Shown piece by piece: positions 12,589 through 27,499 of a stretch of DNA of 64,000 nucleotides. Below the pieces are notes generated by a model, which was not told the origin of the DNA, made no database searches, and was given only the letters and a program-made list of their open reading frames with translations. Position numbers and translations under genes: made by a program. The stretch is taken from contig OZ059896.1 in assembly GCA_964057225.1 (NCBI GenBank), forward strand, positions 6,014,001 through 6,078,000. Direction: 5' to 3'. Position 1 is the stretch's first letter. The number at the start of each line of letters is the position of its first letter. Source of the stretch: Auanema rhodensis (Eukaryota; Nematoda; Chromadorea; Rhabditida; Rhabditidae).

Positions 12589-15500
12589 TTTGAAATTTAC
12601 GTGAACTTTAATTTATGCTAATTAAATGTACACTTGATGTGCACTTGATATGTAACTCGCTTCACGTGAAAGATAAAAAGATGCGGTTTTCAAAATTAGA
12701 TTCCCCATGTCCATATTAGTCTAAAAACAAATTTTAATTCATATTGGTGCATGGTAACCATGACTTTGAAATTTCCGTGAACTTTAATTTATGCTAATTA
12801 AATGTACATGTGATGTGCACCTGGTATGTAACTCGCTTCACGTGAAAGATAAAAAGATGCGGTTTTCAAAATTAGATTCCCCATGTCCATATTAGTCTAA
12901 AAACAAATTTTTATTCATATTGGTGCATGGTAACCATGACTTTGAAATTTACGTGAACTTTAATTTATGCTAATTAAATGTACACTTGATGTGCACTTGA
13001 TATGTAACTCGCTTCACGTGAAAGATAAAGAGATGCGGTTTTCAAAATTAGATTCCCCATGTCCATATTAGTCTAAAAACAAATTTTAATTCGTATTGGT
13101 GCATGGTAACCATGACTTTGAAATTTACGTGAACTTTAATTTATGCTAATTAAATGTACATGTGATGTGCACCTGGTATGTAACTCGCTTCACGTGAAAG
13201 ATAAAAAGATAAGGTTTTCAAAATTAGATTCCCCATGTCCATATTAGTCTAAAAACGAATTTTTATTGATATTGGTGCATGGTAACCATGACTTTGAAAT
13301 TTACGTGAACTTTAATTTATGCTAATTAAATGTACACGTGATGTGCACCTGGTATGTAACTCGCTTCACGTGAAAGATAAAGAGATGCTGTTTTTAAAAT
13401 TAGATTCCCCATGTCCATATTAGCCTAAAAACAAATTTTTCTTGATATTGGTGCATGGTAACCATGACTTTGAAATTTACGTGAACTTTAATTTATGCTA
13501 ATTAAATGTACATGTGATGTGCACCTGGTATGTAACTCGCTTCACGTGAAAGATAAAGAGATGCGGTTTTCAAAATTAGATTCCCCATGTCCATATTAGT
13601 CTAAAAACGAATTTTTATTGATATTGGTGCATGGTAACCATGACTTTGAAATTTACGTGAACTTTAATTTATGCTAATTAAATGTACATGTGATGTGCAC
13701 CTGGTATGTAACTCGCTTCACGTGAAAGATAAAAAGATAAGGTTTTCAAAATTAGATTCCCCATGTCCATATTAGTCTAAAAACGAATTTTTATTCATAT
13801 TGGTGCTTGGTAACCATGACTTTGAAATTTACGTGAACTTTAATTTATGCTAATTAAATGTACACGTGATGTGCACTTGGTATGTAACTCGCTTCACGTG
13901 AAAGATAAAGAGATGCGGTTTTCAAAATTAGATTCCCCATGTCCATATTAGTCTAAAAACAAATTTTTATTGATATTGGTGCATGGTAACCATGACTTTG
14001 AAATTTACGTGAACTTTAATTTATGCTAATTAAATGTACACTTGATGTGCACTTGATATGTAACTCGCTTCACGTGAAAGATAAAAAGATGCGGTTTTCA
14101 AAATTAGATTCCCCATGTCCATATTAGTCTAAAAACAAATTTTAATTCATATTGGTGCATGGTAACCATGACTTTGAAATTTCCGTGAACTTTAATTTAT
14201 GCTAATTAAATGTACATGTGATGTGCACCTGGTATGTAACTCGCTTCACGTGAAAGATAAAAAGATGCGGTTTTCAAAATTAGATTCCCCATGTCCATAT
14301 TAGTCTAAAAACAAATTTTTATTCATATTGGTGCATGGTAACCATGACTTTGAAATTTACGTGAACTTTAATTTATGCTAATTAAATGTACACGTGATGT
14401 GCACTTGGTATGTAACTCGCTTCACGTGAAAGATAAAGAGATGCTGTTTTTAAAATTAGATTCCCCATGTCCATATTAGTCTAAAAACAAATTTTTCTTG
14501 ATATTGGTGCATGGTAACCATGACTTTGAAATTTACGTGAACTTTAATTTATGCTAATTAAATGTACATGTGATGTGCACCTGGTATGTAACTCGCTTCA
14601 CGTGAAAGATAAAAAGATAAGGTTTTCAAAATTAGATTCCCCATGTCCATATTAGTCTAAAAACGAATTTTTATTGATATTGGTGCATGGTAACCATGAC
14701 TTTGAAATTTACGTGAACTTTAATTTATGCTAATTAAATGTACACGTGATGTGCACTTGATATGTAACTCGCTTCACGTGAAAGATAAAGAGATGCGGTT
14801 TTCAAAATTAGATTCCCCATGTCCATATTAGTCTAAAAACAAATTTTTATTGATATTGGTGCATGGTAACCATGACTTTGAAATTTACGTGAACTTTAAT
14901 TTATGCTAATTAAATGTACACGTGATGTGCACTTGGTATGTAACTCGCTTCACGTGAAAGATAAAGAGATGCGGTTTTCAAAATTAGATTCCCCATGTCC
15001 ATATTAGTCTAAAAACAAATTTTTATTGATATTGGTGCATGGTAACCATGACTTTGAAATTTCCGTGAACTTTAATTTATGCTAATTAAATGTACATGTG
15101 ATGTGCACCTGGTATGTAACTCGCTTCACGTGAAAGATAAAAAGATGCGGTTTTCAAAATTAGATTCCCCATGTCCATATTAGTCTAAAAACAAATTTTT
15201 ATTCATATTGGTGCATGGTAACCATGACTTTGAAATTTACGTGAACTTTAATTTATGCTAATTAAATGTACACGTGATGTGCACTTGGTATGTAACTCGC
15301 TTCACGTGAAAGATAAAGAGATGCTGTTTTTAAAATTAGATTCCCCATGTCCATATTAGTCTAAAAACAAACTTTTCTTGATATTGGTGCATGGTAACCA
15401 TGACTTTGAAATTTACGTGAACTTTAATTTATGCTAATTAAATGTACATGTGATGTGCACCTGGTATGTAACTCGCTTCACGTGAAAGATAAAAAGATAA

Positions 15501-16329
15501 GGTTTTCAAAATTAGATTCCCCATGTCCATATTAGTCTAAAAACGAATTTTTATTGATATTGGTGCATGGTAACCATGACTTTGAAATTTACGTGAACTT
15601 TAATTTATGCTAATTAAATGTACATGTGATGTGCACCTGGTATGTAACTCGCTTCACGTGAAAGATAAAAAGATAAGGTTTTCAAAATTAGATTCCCCAT
15701 GTCCATATTAGTCTAAAAACGAATTTTTATTGATATTGGTGCATGGTAACCATGACTTTGAAATTTACGTGAACTTTAATTTATGCTAATTAAATGTACA
15801 CGTGATGTGCACTTGATATGTAACTCGCTTCACGTGAAAGATAAAGAGATGCGGTTTTCAAAATTAGATTCCCCATGTCCATATTAGTCTAAAAACAAAT
15901 TTTTATTGATATTGGTGCATGGTAACCATGACTTTGAAATTTACGTGAACTTTAATTTATGCTAATTAAATGTACACGTGATGTGCACTTGATATGTAAC
16001 TCGCTTCACGTGAAAGATAAAGAGATGCGGTTTTCAAAATTAGATTCCCCATGTCCATATTAGTCTAAAAACAAATTTTTATTGATATTGGTGCATGGTA
16101 ACCATGACTTTGAAATTTACGTGAACTTTAATTTATGCTAATTAAATGTACACGTGATGTGCACTTGGTATGTAACTCGCTTCACGTGAAAGATAAAGAG
16201 ATGCGGTTTTCAAAATTAGATTCCCCATGTCCATATTAGTCTAAAAACAAATTTTTATTGATATTGGTGCATGGTAACCATGACTTTGAAATTTACGTGA
16301 ACTTTAATTTATGCTAATTAAATGTACAC

Positions 16330-18255
16330 TTGATGTGCACTTGATATGTAACTCGCTTCACGTGAAAGATAAAAAGATGCGGTTTTTAAAATTAGATTCC
16401 CCATGTCCATATTAGTCTAAAAACAAATTTTAATTCATATTGGTGCATGGTAACCATGACTTTGAAATTTCCGTGAACTTTAATTTATGCTAATTAAATG
16501 TACATGTGATGTGCACCTGGTATGTAACTCGCTTCACGTGAAAGATAAAAAGATGCGGTTTTCAAAATTAGATTCCCCATGTCCATATTAGTCTAAAAAC
16601 AAATTTTTATTGATATTGGTGCATGGTAACCATGACTTTGAAATTTACGTGAACTTTAATTTATGCTAATTAAATGTACACTTGATGTGCACTTGATATG
16701 TAACTCGCTTCACGTGAAAGATAAAAAGATGCGGTTTTCAAAATTAGATTCCCCATGTCCATATTAGTCTAAAAACAAATTTTTCTTGATATTGGTGCAT
16801 GGTAACCATGACTTTGAAATTTACGTGAACTTTAATTTATGCTAATTAAATGTACATGTGATGTGCACCTGGTATGTAACTCGCTTCACGTGAAAGATAA
16901 AAAGATAAGGTTTTCAAAATTAGATTCCCCATGTCCATATTAGTCTAAAAACGAATTTTTATTGATATTGGTGCATGGTAACCATGACTTTGAAATTTAC
17001 GTGAACTTTAATTTATGCTAATTAAATGTACACGTGATGTGCACTTGATATGTAACTCGCTTCACGTGAAAGATAAAGAGATGCGGTTTTCAAAATTAGA
17101 TTCCCCATGTCCATATTAGTCTAAAAACAAATTTTTATTGATATTGGTGCATGGTAACCATGACTTTGAAATTTACGTGAACTTTAATTTATGCTAATTA
17201 AATGTACACGTGATGTGCACTTGGTATGTAACTCGCTTCACGTGAAAGATAAAGAGATGCGGTTTTCAAAATTAGATTCCCCATGTCCATATTAGTCTAA
17301 AAACAAATTTTTATTGATATTGGTGCATGGTAACCATGACTTTGAAATTTACGTGAACTTTAATTTATGCTAATTAAATGTACACTTGATGTGCACTTGA
17401 TATGTAACTCGCTTCACGTGAAAGATAAAAAGATGCGGTTTTTAAAATTAGATTCCCCATGTCCATATTAGTCTAAAAACAAATTTTAATTCATATTGGT
17501 GCATGGTAACCATGACTTTGAAATTTCCGTGAACTTTAATTTATGCTAATTAAATGTACATGTGATGTGCACCTGGTATGTAACTCGCTTCACGTGAAAG
17601 ATAAAAAGATGCGGTTTTCAAAATTAGATTCCCCATGTCCATATTAGTCTAAAAACAAATTTTAATTCATATTGGTGCATGGTAACCATGACTTTGAAAT
17701 TTACGTGAACTTTAATTTATGCTAATTAAATGTACACTTGATGTGCACTTGATATGTAACTCGCTTCACGTGAAAGATAAAAAGATGCGGTTTTCAAAAT
17801 TAGATTCCCCATGTCCATATTAGTCTAAAAACAAATTTTTCTTGATATTGGTGCATGGTAACCATGACTTTGAAATTTACGTGAACTTTAATTTATGCTA
17901 ATTAAATGTACATGTGATGTGCACCTGGTATGTAACTCGCTTCACGTGAAAGATAAAAAGATAAGGTTTTCAAAATTAGATTCCCCATGTCCATATTAGT
18001 CTGAAAACGAATTTTTATTGATATTGGTGCATGGTAACCATGACTTTGAAATTTACGTGAACTTTAATTTATGCTAATTAAATGTACACGTGATGTGCAC
18101 TTGATATGTAACTCGCTTCACGTGAAAGATAAAGAGATGCGGTTTTCAAAATTAGATTCCCCATGTCCATATTAGTCTAAAAACAAATTTTTATTGATAT
18201 TGGTGCATGGTAACCATGACTTTGAAATTTCCGTGAACTTTAATTTATGCTAATT
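16330..18255 (+). repeat. Six-monomer higher-order duplication (period 1,056 bp)
   Basis: 16,330-17,200 matches 17,386-18,255 at 1,056 bp (six monomers). Shared marks are GGTTTTTAAAATTAG at 16,381 and 17,437, AATTTCCGTGAAC, the TTTTTCTTGATATTGG monomer at about 16,780 and 17,836, and AAACGAATTT. The TTTTTCTTG mark recurs about 704 bp (four monomers) later, twice, so blocks of four and six monomers are interleaved here. Confidence 0.75.
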
Positions 18256-18959
18256 AAATGTACATGTGATGTGCACCTGGTATGTAACTCGCTTCACGTG
18301 AAAGATAAAAAGATGCGGTTTTCAAAATTAGATTCCCCATGTCCATATTAGTCTAAAAACAAATTTTAATTCATATTCGTGCATGGTAACCATGACTTTG
18401 AAATTTACGTGAACTTTAATTTATGCTAATTAAATGTACACTTGATGTGCACTTGATATGTAACTCGCTTCACGTGAAAGATAAAAAGATGCGGTTTTCA
18501 AAATTAGATTCCCCATGTCCATATTAGTCTAAAAACAAATTTTTCTTGATATTGGTGCATGGTAACCATGACTTTGAAATTTACGTGAACTTTAATTTAT
18601 GCTAATTAAATGTACATGTGATGTGCACCTGGTATGTAACTCGCTTCACGTGAAAGATAAAAAGATAAGGTTTTCAAAATTAGATTCCCCATGTCCATAT
18701 TAGTCTAAAAACGAATTTTTATTGATATTGGTGCATGGTAACCATGACTTTGAAATTTACGTGAACTTTAATTTATGCTAATTAAATGTACACGTGATGT
18801 GCACTTGATATGTAACTCGCTTCACGTGAAAGATAAAGAGATGCGGTTTTCAAAATTAGATTCCCCATGTCCATATTAGTCTAAAAACAAATTTTTATTG
18901 ATATTGGTGCATGGTAACCATGACTTTGAAATTTACGTGAACTTTAATTTATGCTAATT

Positions 18960-21900
18960 AAATGTACACGTGATGTGCACTTGGTATGTAACTCGCTTCA
19001 CGTGAAAGATAAAGAGATGCGGTTTTCAAAATTAGATTCCCCATGTCCATATTAGTCTAAAAACAAATTTTTATTGATATTGGTGCATGGTAACCATGAC
19101 TTTGAAATTTACGTGAACTTTAATTTATGCTAATTAAATGTACACTTGATGTGCACTTGATATGTAACTCGCTTCACGTGAAAGATAAAAAGATGCGGTT
19201 TTCAAAATTAGATTCCCCATGTCCATATTAGTCTAAAAACAAATTTTTCTTGATATTGGTGCATGGTAACCATGACTTTGAAATTTACGTGAACTTTAAT
19301 TTATGCTAATTAAATGTACATGTGATGTGCACCTGGTATGTAACTCGCTTCACGTGAAAGATAAAAAGATAAGGTTTTCAAAATTAGATTCCCCATGTCC
19401 ATATTAGTCTAAAAACGAATTTTTATTGATATTGGTGCATGGTAACCATGACTTTGAAATTTACGTGAACTTTAATTTATGCTAATTAAATGTACACGTG
19501 ATGTGCACTTGATATGTAACTCGCTTCACGTGAAAGATAAAGAGATGCGGTTTTCAAAATTAGATTCCCCATGTCCATATTAGTCTAAAAACAAATTTTT
19601 ATTGATATTGGTGCATGGTAACCATGACTTTGAAATTTACGTGAACTTTAATTTATGCTAATTAAATGTACACGTGATGTGCACTTGGTATGTAACTCGC
19701 TTCACGTGAAAGATAAAGAGATGCGGTTTTCAAAATTAGATTCCCCATGTCCATATTAGTCTAAAAACAAATTTTTATTGATATTGGTGCATGGTAACCA
19801 TGACTTTGAAATTTACGTGAACTTTAATTTATGCTAATTAAATGTACACTTGATGTGCACTTGATATGTAACTCGCTTCACGTGAAAGATAAAAAGATGC
19901 GGTTTTTAAAATTAGATTCCCCATGTCCATATTAGTCTAAAAACAAATTTTAATTCATATTGGTGCATGGTAACCATGACTTTGAAATTTCCGTGAACTT
20001 TAATTTATGCTAATTAAATGTACATGTGATGTGCACCTGGTATGTAACTCGCTTCACGTGAAAGATAAAAAGATGCGGTTTTCAAAATTAGATTCCCCAT
20101 GTCCATATTAGTCTAAAAACAAATTTTAATTCATATTGGTGCATGGTAACCATGACTTTGAAATTTACGTGAACTTTAATTTATGCTAATTAAATGTACA
20201 TGTGATGTGCACCTGGTATGTAACTCGCTTCACGTGAAAGATAAAAAGATGCGGTTTTCAAAATTAGATTCCCCATGTCCATATTAGTCTAAAAACAAAT
20301 TTTTATTCATATTGGTGCATGGTAACCATGACTTTGAAATTTACGTGAACTTTAATTTATGCTAATTAAATGTACACGTGATGTGCACTTGGTATGTAAC
20401 TCGCTTCACGTGAAAGATAAAGAGATGCGGTTTTCAAAATTAGATTCCCCATGTCCATATTAGTCTAAAAACAAATTTTTATTGATATTGGTGCATGGTA
20501 ACCATGACTTTGAAATTTAGGTGAACTTTAATTTATGCTAATTAAATGTACACGTGATGTGCACTTGGTATGTAACTCGCTTCACGTGAAAGATAAAGAG
20601 ATGCGGTTTTCAAAATTAGATTCCCCATGTCCATATTAGTCTAAAAACAAATTTTTATTGATATTGGTGCATGGTAACCATGACTTTGAAATTTACGTGA
20701 ACTTTAATTTATGCTAATTAAATGTACACTTGATGTGCACTTGATATGTAACTCGCTTCACGTGAAAGATAAAAAGATGCGGTTTTCAAAATTAGATTCC
20801 CCATGTCCATATTAGTCTAAAAACAAATTTTAATTCATATTGGTGCATGGTAACCATGACTTTGAAATTTACGTGAACTTTAATTTATGCTAATTAAATG
20901 TACATGTGATGTGCACCTGGTATGTAACTCGCTTCACGTGAAAGATAAAAAGATGCGGTTTTCAAAATTAGATTCCCCATGTCCATATTAGTCTAAAAAC
21001 AAATTTTTATTCATATTGGTGCATGGTAACCATGACTTTGAAATTTACGTGAACTTTAATTTATGCTAATTAAATGTACATGTGATGTGCACTTGGTATG
21101 TAACTCGCTTCACGTGAAAGATAAAGAGATGCTATTTTTAAAATTAGATTCCCCATGTCCATATTAGTCTAAAAACAAATTTTTATTGATATTGGTGCAT
21201 GGTAACCATGACTTTGAAATTTACGTGAACTTTAATTTATGCTAATTAAATATACACGTGATGTGCACTTGATATGTAACTCGCTTCACGTGAAAGATAA
21301 AGAGATGCGGTTTTCAAAATTAGATTCCCCATGTCCATATTAGTCTAAAAACAAATTTTTATTGATATTGGTGCATGGTAACCATGACTTTAAAATTTAC
21401 GTGAACTTTAATTTATGCTAATTAAATATAAACGTGATGTGCACTTGGTATGTAACTCGCTTCACCTGAAAGATAAAAAGATAAGGTTTTCAAAATTAGA
21501 TTCCCCATGTCCATATTAGTCTAAAAACAAATTTTTATTGATATTGGTGCATGGTAACCATGACTTTAAAATTTACGTGAACTTTAATTTATGCTAATTA
21601 AATGTACACGTGATGTGCACTTGGTATGTAACTCGCTTCACGTGAAAGATAAAAAGATAAGGTTTTCAAAATTAGATTCCCCATGTCCATATTAGTCTAA
21701 AAACAAATTTTTATTGATATTGGTGCATGGTAACCATGACTTTGAAATTTACGTGAACTTTAATTTATGCTAATTAAATGTACACGTGATGTGCACTTGG
21801 TATGTAACTCGCTTCACGTGAAAGATAAAGAGATGCGGTTTTCAAAATTAGATTCCCCATGTCCATATTAGTCTAAAAACAAATTTTTATTGATATTGGT

Positions 21901-24410
21901 GCATGGTAACCATGACTTTGAAATTTACGTGAACTTTAATTTATGCTAATTAAATGTACACTTGATGTGCACTTGATATGTAACTCGCTTCACGTGAAAG
22001 ATAAAAAGATGCGGTTTTCAAAATTAGATTCCCCATGTCCATATTAGTCTAAAAACAAATTTTTCTTGATATTGGTGCATGGTAACCATGACTTTGAAAT
22101 TTACGTGAACTTTAATTTATGCTAATTAAATGTACATGTGATGTGCACCTGGTATGTAACTCGCTTCACGTGAAAGATAAAAAGATAAGGTTTTCAAAAT
22201 TAGATTCCCCATGTCCATATTAGTCTAAAAACGAATTTTTATTGATATTGGTGCATGGTAACCATGACTTTGAAATTTACGTGAACTTTAATTTATGCTA
22301 ATTAAATGTACACGTGATGTGCACTTGATATGTAACTCGCTTCACGTGAAAGATAAAGAGATGCGGTTTTCAAAATTAGATTCCCCATGTCCATATTAGT
22401 CTAAAAACAAATTTTTATTGATATTGGTGCATGGTAACCATGACTTTGAAATTTACGTGAACTTTAATTTATGCTAATTAAATGTACACGTGATGTGCAC
22501 TTGGTATGTAACTCGCTTCACGTGAAAGATAAAGAGATGCGGTTTTCAAAATTAGATTCCCCATGTCCATATTAGTCTAAAAACAAATTTTTATTGATAT
22601 TGGTGCATGGTAACCATGACTTTGAAATTTACGTGAACTTTAATTTATGCTAATTAAATGTACACTTGATGTGCACTTGATATGTAACTCGCTTCACGTG
22701 AAAGATAAAAAGATGCGGTTTTTAAAATTAGATTCCCCATGTCCATATTAGTCTAAAAACAAATTTTAATTCATATTGGTGCATGGTAACCATGACTTTG
22801 AAATTTACGTGAACTTTAATTTATGCTAATTAAATGTACATGTGATGTGCACCTGGTATGTAACTCGCTTCACGTGAAAGATAAAAAGATGCGGTTTTCA
22901 AAATTAGATTCCCCATGTCCATATTAGTCTAAAAACAAATTTTTATTCATATTGGTGCATGGTAACCATGACTTTGAAATTTACGTGAACTTTAATTTAT
23001 GCTAATTAAATGTACACGTGATGTGCACTTGGTATGTAACTCGCTTCACGTGAAAGATAAAGAGATGCGGTTTTCAAAATTAGATTCCCCATGTCCATAT
23101 TAGTCTAAAAACAAATTTTTATTGATATTGGTGCATGGTAACCATGACTTTGAAATTTAGGTGAACTTTAATTTATGCTAATTAAATGTACACGTGATGT
23201 GCACTTGGTATGTAACTCGCTTCACGTGAAAGATAAAGAGATGCGGTTTTCAAAATTAGATTCCCCATGTCCATATTAGTCTAAAAACAAATTTTTATTG
23301 ATATTGGTGCATGGTAACCATGACTTTGAAATTTACGTGAACTTTAATTTATGCTAATTAAATGTACACTTGATGTGCACTTGATATGTAACTCGCTTCA
23401 CGTGAAAGATAAAAAGATGCGGTTTTCAAAATTAGATTCCCCATGTCCATATTAGTCTAAAAACAAATTTTAATTCATATTGGTGCATGGTAACCATGAC
23501 TTTGAAATTTACGTGAACTTTAATTTATGCTAATTAAATGTACATGTGATGTGCACCTGGTATGTAACTCGCTTCACGTGAAAGATAAAAAGATGCGGTT
23601 TTCAAAATTAGATTCCCCATGTCCATATTAGTCTAAAAACAAATTTTTATTCATATTGGTGCATGGTAACCATGACTTTGAAATTTAAGTGAACTTTAAT
23701 TTATGCTAATTAAATGTACATGTGATGTGCACTTGGTATGTAACTCGCTTCACGTGAAAGATAAAGAGATGCTATTTTTAAAATTAGATTCCCCATGTCC
23801 ATATTAGTCTAAAAACAAATTTTTATTGATATTGGTGCATGGTAACCATGACTTTGAAATTTACGTGAACTTTAATTTATGCTAATTAAATATACACGTG
23901 ATGTGCACTTGATATGTAACTCGCTTCACGTGAAAGATAAAGAGATGCGGTTTTCAAAATTAGATTCCCCATGTCCATATTAGTCTAAAAACAAATTTTT
24001 ATTGATATTGGTGCATGGTAACCATGACTTTAAAATTTACGTGAACTTTAATTTATGCTAATTAAATATAAACGTGATGTGCACTTGGTATGTAACTCGC
24101 TTCACCTGAAAGATAAAAAGATAAGGTTTTCAAAATTAGATTCCCCATGTCCATATTAGTCTAAAAACAAATTTTTATTGATATTGGTGCATGGTAACCA
24201 TGACTTTAAAATTTACGTGAACTTTAATTTATGCTAATTAAATGTACACGTGATGTGCACTTGGTATGTAACTCGCTTCACGTGAAAGATAAAAAGATAA
24301 GGTTTTCAAAATTAGATTCCCCATGTCCATATTAGTCTAAAAACAAATTTTTATTGATATTGGTGCATGGTAACCATGACTTTGAAATTTACGTGAACTT
24401 TAATTTATGC
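18960..24410 (+). repeat. Tandem duplication, 15-16 monomers per copy
   Basis: 18,960-21,770 is repeated at 21,776-24,410. The offset is 2,816 bp up to the GGTTTTTAAA monomers (19,901 and 22,717) and exactly 2,640 bp afterwards. Rare shared variants are AAATTTAGGTGAAC (near 20,516 and 23,156), GATGCTATTTTTAAAA (21,131 and 23,771), CTTCACCTGAAAG (21,461 and 24,101) and GACTTTAAAATTTACG. The right copy lacks one monomer. Few other differences are visible (AAATTTAAGTGAAC near 23,686). Confidence 0.9.
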
Positions 24411-27400
24411 TAATTAAATGTACACGTGATGTGCACTTGGTATGTAACTCGCTTCACGTGAAAGATAAAGAGATGCGGTTTTCAAAATTAGATTACCCAT
24501 GTCCATATTAGTCTAAAAACGAATTTTTATTGATATTGGTGCATGGTAACCATGACTTTGAAATTTACGTGAACTTTAATTTATGCTAATTAAATGTACA
24601 CTTGATGTGCACTTGATATGTAACTCGCTTCACGTGAAAGATAAAAAGATGCGATTTTCAAAATTAGATTCCCCATGTCCATATTAGTCTAAAAACAAAT
24701 TTTAATTTATATTGGTGCATGGTAACCATGACTTTGAAATTTACGTGAACTTTAATTTATGCTAATTAAATGTACATGTGATGTGCACCTGGTATGTAAC
24801 TCGCTTCACGTGAAAGATAAAAAGATGCGGTTATCAAATTTAGATTCCCCATGTCCATATTAGTCTAAAAACAAATTTTTATTGATATTGGTGCATGGTA
24901 ACCATGACTTTGAAATTTACGTGAACTTTAATTTATGCTAATTAAATGTACACGTGATGTGCACTTGGTATGTAACTCGCTTCACGTGAAAGATAAAGAG
25001 ATGCGGTATTCAAAATTAGATTCCCCATGTCCATATTAGTCTAAAAACAAATTTTTATTGATATTGGTGCATGGTAACCATGACTTTGAAATTTACGTGA
25101 ACTTTAATTTATGCTAATTAAATGTACACTTGATGTGCACTTGATATGTAACTCGCTTCACGTGAAAGATAAAAAGATGCGGTTTTCAAAATTAGATTCC
25201 CCATGTCCATATTAGTCTAAAAACAAATTTTAATTCATATTGGTGCATGGTAACCATGACTTTGAAATTTACGTGAACTTTAATTTATGCTAATTAAATG
25301 TACATGTGATGTGCACCTGGTATGTAACTCGCTTCACGTGAAAGATAAAAAGATGCGGTTTTCAAAATTAGATTCCCCATGTCCATATTAGTCTAAAAAC
25401 AAATTTTTATTCATATTGGTGCATGGTAACCATGACTTTGAAATTTACGTGAACTTTAATTTATGCTAATTAAATGTACACGTGATGTGCACTTGGTATG
25501 TAACTCGCTTCACGTGAAAGATAAAGAGATGCTGTTTTCAACATTAGATTCCCCATGTCCATATTAGTCTAAAAACAAATTTTTATTGATATTGGTGCAT
25601 GGTAACCATGACTTTGAAATTTACGTGAACTTTAATTTATGCTAATTAAATATACACGTGATGTGCACTTGATATGTAACTCGCTTCACGTGAAAGATAA
25701 AGAGATGCGGTTTTCAAAATTAGATTCCCCATGTCCATATTAGTCTAAAAACGAATTTTTATTGATATTGGTGCATGGTAACCATGACTTTGAAATTTCC
25801 GTGAACTTTAATTTATGCTAATTAAATGTACATGTGATGTGCACCTGGTATGTAACTCGCTTCACGTGAAAGATAAAAAGATGCGGTTTTCAAAATTAGA
25901 TTCCCCATGTCCATATTAGTCTAAAAACAAATTTTTATTCATATTGGTGCATGGTAACCATGACTTTGAAATTTACGTGAACTTTAATTTATGCTAATTA
26001 AATGTACACGTGATGTGCACTTGGTATGTCACTCGCTTTACGTGAAAGATAAAGAGATGCGGTTTTCAAAATTAGATTCCCCATGTCCATATTAGTCTAA
26101 AAACAAATTTTTATTGATATTGGTGCATGGTAACCATGACTTTGAAATTTACGTGAACTTTAATTTATGCTAATTAAATGTACACTTGATGTGCACTTGG
26201 TATGTAACTCGCTTCACGTGAAAGATAAAGAGATGCGGTTTTCAAAATTAGATTACGCATGTCCATATTAGTCTAAAAACAAATTTTTATTGATATTGGT
26301 GCATGGTAACCATGACTTTGAAATTTACGTGTACTTTAATTTATGCTAATTAAATGTACACGTGATGTGCACTTGGTATGTAACTCGCTTCACGTGAAAG
26401 ATAAAGAGATGCGGTTTTCAAAATTAGATTACCCATGTCCATATTAGTCTAAAAACGAATTTTTATTGATATTGGTGCATGGTAACCATGACTTTGAAAT
26501 TTACGTGAACTTTAATTTATGCTAATTAAATATACACGTGATGTGCACTTGGTATGTAACTCGCTTCACGTGAAAGATAAAGAGATGCGGTTCTCAAAAT
26601 TAGATTCCCCATGTCCATATTAGTCTAAAAACGAATTTTTATTGATATTGGTGCATGGTAACCATGACTTTGAAATTTACGTGAACTTTAATTTATGCTA
26701 ATTAAATGTACACGTGATGTGCCCTTGGTATGTAACTCGCTTTACGTGAAAGATAAAGAGATGCGGTTTTCAAAATTATATTCCCCATGTCCATATTAGT
26801 CTAAAAACAAATTTTTATTGATATTGGTGCATGGTAACCATGACTTTGAAATTTACGTGAACTTTAATTTATGCTAATTAAATGTACACTTGATGTGCAC
26901 TTGATATGTAACTCGCTTCACGTGAAAGATAAAAAGATGCGGTTTTCAAAATTAGATTCCCCATGTCCATATTAGTCTAAAAACAAATTTTAATTCATAT
27001 TGGTGCATGGTAACCATGACTTTGAAATTTACGTGAACTTTAATTTATGCTAATTAAATGTACATGTGATGTGCACCTGGTATGTAACTCGCTTCACGTG
27101 AAAGATAAAAAGATGCGGTTATCAAAATTAGATTCCCCATGTCCATATTAGTCTAAAAACAAATTTTTATTCATATTGGTGCATGGTAACCATGACTTTG
27201 AAATTTACGTGAACTTTAATTTATGCTAATTAAATGTACACTTGATGTGCACTTGATATGTAACTCGCTTCACGTGAAAGATAAAAAGATGCGGTTTTCA
27301 AAATTAGATTCCCCATGTCCATATTAGTCTAAAAACAAATTTTAATTCATATTGGTGCATGGTAACCATGACTTTGAAATTTACGTGAACTTTAATTTAT

Positions 27401-27499
27401 GCTAATTAAATGTACATGTGATGTGCACCTGGTATGTAACTCGCTTCACGTGAAAGATAAAAAGATGCGGTTATCAAAATTAGATTCCCCATGTCCATA

